Shown: piece by piece, positions 59,580 through 64,000 of the stretch
How positions within the stretch are numbered: the stretch's first letter is position 1
Layout of the letters: every line of letters begins with the position of its first letter
NCBI RefSeq assembly: GCF_905475465.1
Contig: NC_062259.1
Span: forward strand, 10,240,501 to 10,304,500
Reading direction: 5' to 3'
Length of the DNA: 64,000 nt
Source: Pieris napi
Taxonomy: Eukaryota; Arthropoda; Insecta; Lepidoptera; Pieridae
Notes under the pieces: generated by a model
Told to the model about the DNA's origin: nothing
The model's input: the letters and a program-made list of their open reading frames with translations, nothing else
Database searches by the model: none
Position numbers and translations under genes: made by a program

Positions 59580-61222
59580 ACGGTTACCCAAAAAACTAAA
59601 ACCCATTGGTTTAAAGTTCGAGCACTTGGTTAAAACGACAAGCAACTTGTTCGTAACAATATAAGGCCCTTAAGTTTCTTTTGAACTGACTCACTTTAAC
59701 AACTTAACATAACAATTACGTAATTAACATTTTTCATATTATGGTTTAGCCTAATCAGAAAAAAATCTGTTCTTTTAGGTATACTTTTTAGTATTACTCC
59801 AAAAACATGAATCCTTAATTCTTTTTTAAATTTAAATCATTTAAATATTAAACATACACGCAGTTGATAGGTTTCTTTTAATAATTGTATGTGTGACTTG
59901 GCAAATTAATTCTGATAAAATATTACTTAAATAAAACATAAAAATGTCTCATGTTGTATTGATATTATATAATCGATACGTTGTAAGAGATTTATAGTTC
60001 AATCAAATACAAAAGGTACTGCAGAATGAGAGCATGATTCCGCAAAATTGGTACTTTTGTCATGCTTCTAACTTCCGTATGCATGAGTGTGAAAGTTAAC
60101 GCTGTTTGATACAGTTTCTCTTTGAATTGCCTTTATGATTTATTAAGTGTAGCCATTAGAAAAGAAAAATTCCAGACTTTACTGCGAATGTTCTATTGTT
60201 TTCTTGTATTTCATTTTTTGTTTTATCGACATATACAGCTTTGTATTTTTATTTTGGGTATTTTAAATTAATTCTTTACGTCATATTGTGAAGTTAGGAA
60301 ACAAGACTTTGAACTAATTGTTTGATCATGAGAAATGGGAAAGTGCAATAAACTATTTTATCGTTAGTAACACACAATTACCAAATTAGGACCTGTTTTA
60401 GCCGTTTAGACAAGGCAAAAGGATGTAGGTCGTTAATGGTAGATTTAATTATTGATACTTGGATCGAAATATAATAGGTATATCCCATATACATCCAAAA
60501 GACAAGTGATTCTATGAAATCGCCTAAAAATATTTATTATTGGAGACATTTAATAGATATTAATATAATAGAATATTCCAAATTTTACACCACTTATACT
60601 TAACTTAGTCTATATTACTTAAAATCTTAATCTGAATATAATAATTAATCTTATCCTTTTTCAATTTTTTATTTCTAATCTCGTTCTTGTTCTTGTTAAG
60701 TCCAATACATGTGGGCTTACAAAATTATATTTATTAAGTTCAAGAAAATATTATAACAATGTGTAACTATTGTACACTGTTAGATAAGTGATAATTTAGT
60801 ACATAAAATGTCGGGTATAGACAGTAGAGTGACATTGTTTACGTAATATCAGATAACAGTTAATGGAACAGCACACTTTCTCATCTTTGAAAGAAATCAG
60901 AATTTAAAAGGCTCGACTAACTACATTAAATCTCACTTCTAGATCAATATCTGTTACTAATGACTTTTTCAATGCATTTTTTCCACTGAGCACGCTTTTA
61001 TATAAGTTTAAGACTGTTAAGATCTTGCGAGTCTAACGTTTAATGTTTTTTTTAATTTTCTGTATTATTTGTAGTATGTTATTTTATCAAAATTACAACG
61101 GCATTTCTATATATAGAGTATATATAGAATACCTGTGAGGTATTCCTCTCCAAATAAATTATAGTTTCCTATAATGCCTTTTACAATTTTAATCCACTTT
61201 GACATTTTCAATAAATCTATTA
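59580..61222. other. intron DNA, nothing recognised
   Basis: AT-rich; no exon, SINE or TIR element seen. Confidence 0.45.
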
Positions 61223-63547
61223 GACCACAAGCCCATGAACAAAAAATACCTGTGAAATGACCCAACGTGAATTACGCTTAGAAGGCTGTTACTATATCTG
61301 AAAATAGCTCTGAGCACTATGCCGTCATTTCTGAGCGGTACATGTGAGTACGTGAGTGAATGGACTTTCTCAGGTACAATGGGGGAATTTCGACTAATTA
61401 TTAATGTACGGCTTTGTTATATGTGTATAGATGATTAAAAATAAATGTCGAAAAACCTAGTGCCGTACAAAAGTGATGGTGCCGGAAGTCGGTGCAAATT
61501 TTTAATTCGACGACAGTTGCAGAAGCAATATAGGTCATTTATTACTGTACGGCATTTGTGTGATTCCTTTTGGACACATATACAGATACTTTACCCGTAA
61601 ACGCCGTACATATTCCCAGCGGAGCGGTCGAAAGCCAAGGGTCGCAACATAATATGTCTGATTAGCATATAGGTGATGATGATATGAAACAACATAAAAT
61701 TAAATAATCTTGAGAGTACTTCACAAATAGATAATATTTTCCAGCATGCCGTACATTTTTTGTGGAACACATAGGTGTATGGGGTAAATTACTTTCCTCA
61801 GAAAAGAGTCATTTTCCGGTGACGTTTATCTGTACGGCAATAACACAGGTTATTAATACTTTAGACCATCTTCAATAAAAGATAAATGCCGTACACTTTC
61901 GATAGTCCGCTACCACCGCCTACCAATACATGGCGTCCCAAAGTTATGGGAAATGAAGGGAAAGTACCTTAAATATCGTAGATAGGGTATTTTACTAAAA
62001 GAAGACTTTATGTTATTTTTAAAAGTTATTAATTCTGCATTCAAAGATTTTTTTAAAATTACTTGCCTCGTCTGGGAATCGAACCGACTTAAATGTAAAA
62101 AAAACACCCCTACTTTTATGATGCCAATCGAAAGAATGGCCAAAAACTAATAACTCTTCTTAAGTGACATAGTATTTTAAAAGAAAGGAACAGCGTGAAT
62201 ATATCTTTTTAATCAAATTAAAAACATTATCTATCGTATTCGGCCTAAAAAAATCCCCTACGAGTCTGTTACTTTAGAAAAGTTATTAGGTTTTGGCCAT
62301 TCTTTCGATTGGCATCATAAAAGTAGGGGTGTTTTTTTTTTTTAATTTAAGCCGGTTCGATTTCCAGACGAGGCAAGTAGTTTTTAAAAAATCTTTGAAT
62401 GCAGAATTACTAACTTTTATAAATAACATAAAGTCTTCTTTTAGTAAAATACCCTATCTGCGATATTTAAGGTACTTTCCCTTCATGTCTCATAACTTTG
62501 GGACGCCCTGTATTATATTTTTATTTTTGTTAAAAATATTTTTCCTTTACCTCTCTGCTGGTACGATAAGGCTGTAAATATACTTTACAGCCTTATGGTA
62601 GTATACTCAGATATGTACAGTTATTAATGACCTTAAGGGACACCTCAAACGTCGTCGAAGTTTTTATCAGCTGTAAAGAATAATCTGGAGTAAAATGTAC
62701 GGCATCTGGTTTTTTTTGTTTATTTATATTTGTTACATATAAAATAACAATAATCTTTGAAAATATTACTCCCCATATTACTCTAGGAGCATTTGAAAAG
62801 TCATCTAAATTTCGGAAATTTCATATATTTTTTATCATAATATTTTTATTTGTTACCATTTATAATGAACGGCTATAATGTACAACGGTAATATTTAGTA
62901 ACATTATGTAAAAAAACAAGTTGCCGTACATTATTCTCTGATCTTACAGCAGTAAGAACTTGGTAAATCCTGAAATTTCGATAAATATTTAATTACACAA
63001 ATATTAACTATAATATTTGGACGGCATAATTATAAAACATTATTGTCCGTGTTAAATAATATTTTGAACATGTTGCCGTACATTTTACAATGACCTTAGG
63101 GTATATGGGTGTAGGGGTAGGGTTCCGACCCTTGGCTTTCGACCGCTCCGCTGGAAATATGTACGGCGTTTACGGGTAAAGTATCTGTATATGTGTCCAA
63201 AAGGAATCACACAAATGCCGTACAGTAATAAATGACCTATATTGCTTCTGCAACTGTCGTCGAATTAAAAATTTGCACCGACTTCCGGCACCATCACTTT
63301 TGTACGGCACTAGGTTTTTCGACATTTATTTTTAATCATCTATACACTTATAACAAAGCCGTACATTAATAATTAGTCGAAATTCCCCCATTGTACCTGA
63401 GAAAGTCCATTCACTCACGTACTCACATGTACCGCTCAGAAATGACGGCATAGTGCTCAGAGCTATTTTCAGATATAGTAACAGCCTTCTAAGCGTAATT
63501 CAGGTTGGGTCATTTCACAGGTATTTTTTGTTCATGGGCTTGTGGTC
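61223..63547. mobile_element. 2.3-kb element with 422-bp terminal inverted repeats
   Basis: Left arm 61223-61644 and right arm 63126-63547 are equal in length and nearly perfect reverse complements, beginning GACCACAAGCCCATGAACAA. TA lies at both flanks (61221-61222 and 63548-63549), fitting a TA target duplication. The 8-mer GCCGTACA or its reverse occurs 14 times: four mirrored pairs in the arms and six in the interior (61748, 61831, 61888, 62696, 62923, 63075). There is no transposase frame. A second foldback element is nested in the middle (61925-62514). The superfamily is not identified. Confidence 0.85.
61925..62514. mobile_element. nested foldback element, ~245-bp arms
   Basis: Left arm ~61925-62168 and right arm ~62269-62514 are inverted copies, ends AATACA(T/G)GGCGTCCCAAAG. 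About 100 bp lie between. In the outward reading each arm carries a tRNA box-B-like GGTTCGATTCC(C) motif followed by AGACGAGGCAAGTA. The two mirror-image ORFs starting MAILSIGIIKVGVFF are the same arm read twice and not genes. Confidence 0.75.
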
Positions 63548-63549
63548 TA

Positions 63550-64000
63550 TATCAGAATAGTTAAACGTGGTATTATAATGTCAGATCCGTTCAGCATTTA
63601 GGAAATATTAGATGAAAATGTCGATTGTGATGCACGCAAGGACCATAGACAAATAATGGAATTTAAATGTGAACTTTACTGTTAAATCTATTACAATATC
63701 AATATTTACCCTGCAATGAGTTAACAAGGAGATCTTATAGTTGATATCGACAGATTTATGGCTAACTACGGAATTCATTAATCCTTTGTACTTTACCTAA
63801 CTCTGATGATTTTTGTATCATTTCGGAACTTAAGGTTTGTTTAAAACGAAAATGTTTTTACAAATAAAATATTACCACCTAAGCCATCATGTCAATGTTG
63901 ACACAGTTCGGATAGATCTTCTTTTAATGAAAATGAAAAGACGCTTCCTCCACCAAATACGGGAGTTCTCATATCGAATTCAACCTTAATAAACCAGTGC
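63550..64000. other. right edge, nothing recognised
   Basis: AT-rich sequence beyond the inverted-repeat element. If WDR47 continues, this is still its intron 4. Confidence 0.5.

Noticed and set aside
61910..62577. Pair of similar proteins starting MAILSIGIIKVGVFF
   Set aside because: They are the two arms of a foldback element read outward; arm symmetry explains the similarity, not gene duplication.

Overview
The window is AT-rich animal DNA with short exons, large introns and many transposon remnants. tRNA-derived SINEs, RTE-type LINE tails, Helitrons ending in CTAG and PIF/Harbinger elements together point to an insect, most likely a butterfly or moth. The lepidopteran call is an inference from repeat style; the two genes alone would fit any arthropod.

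Layout. (1) 1-6.3 kb has no recognisable exon. (2) At 6.3-6.97 kb, on the minus strand, there is a likely gene 5' end: a TATA-like box and TCAGT initiator, a 5' UTR exon, a 126-bp intron, and a first coding exon with a signal peptide. Its product is not recognised and the rest probably lies to the left of the window. (3) 7-19 kb is repeat-rich and gene-free. It holds SINEs, a PIF/Harbinger MITE with TTA duplications, a LINE ORF2 tail, a Helitron and a decayed PIF/Harbinger transposon. (4) 20.4-29.3 kb, minus strand, is DNAJC11, a mitochondrial J-domain protein. Twelve exons join in frame into about 564 residues; only the last few residues are uncertain. (5) From 30.8 kb to beyond the right edge, plus strand, is WDR47 (nemitin). 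The LisH/CTLH exon, two small exons and the first WD40 exon (53.2 kb) lie in the window; most of the WD40 propeller is further right. The 20.5-kb intron 3 holds two further first-exon candidates (41.96-42.69 kb and 47.77-48.32 kb). Their phases fit the WD40 exon, so they suggest isoforms that lack LisH/CTLH. (6) 53.5-64 kb is gene-free apart from repeats and hairpins. It ends with a 2.3-kb element that has 422-bp terminal inverted repeats and 14 copies of an 8-bp motif.

DNAJC11 and WDR47 are head to head, about 1.5 kb apart between coding starts, and probably share a divergent promoter region. DNAJC11 belongs to the mitochondrial MICOS/MIB system; WDR47 organises microtubules in neurons and cilia. 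Nothing in the sequence links their functions.
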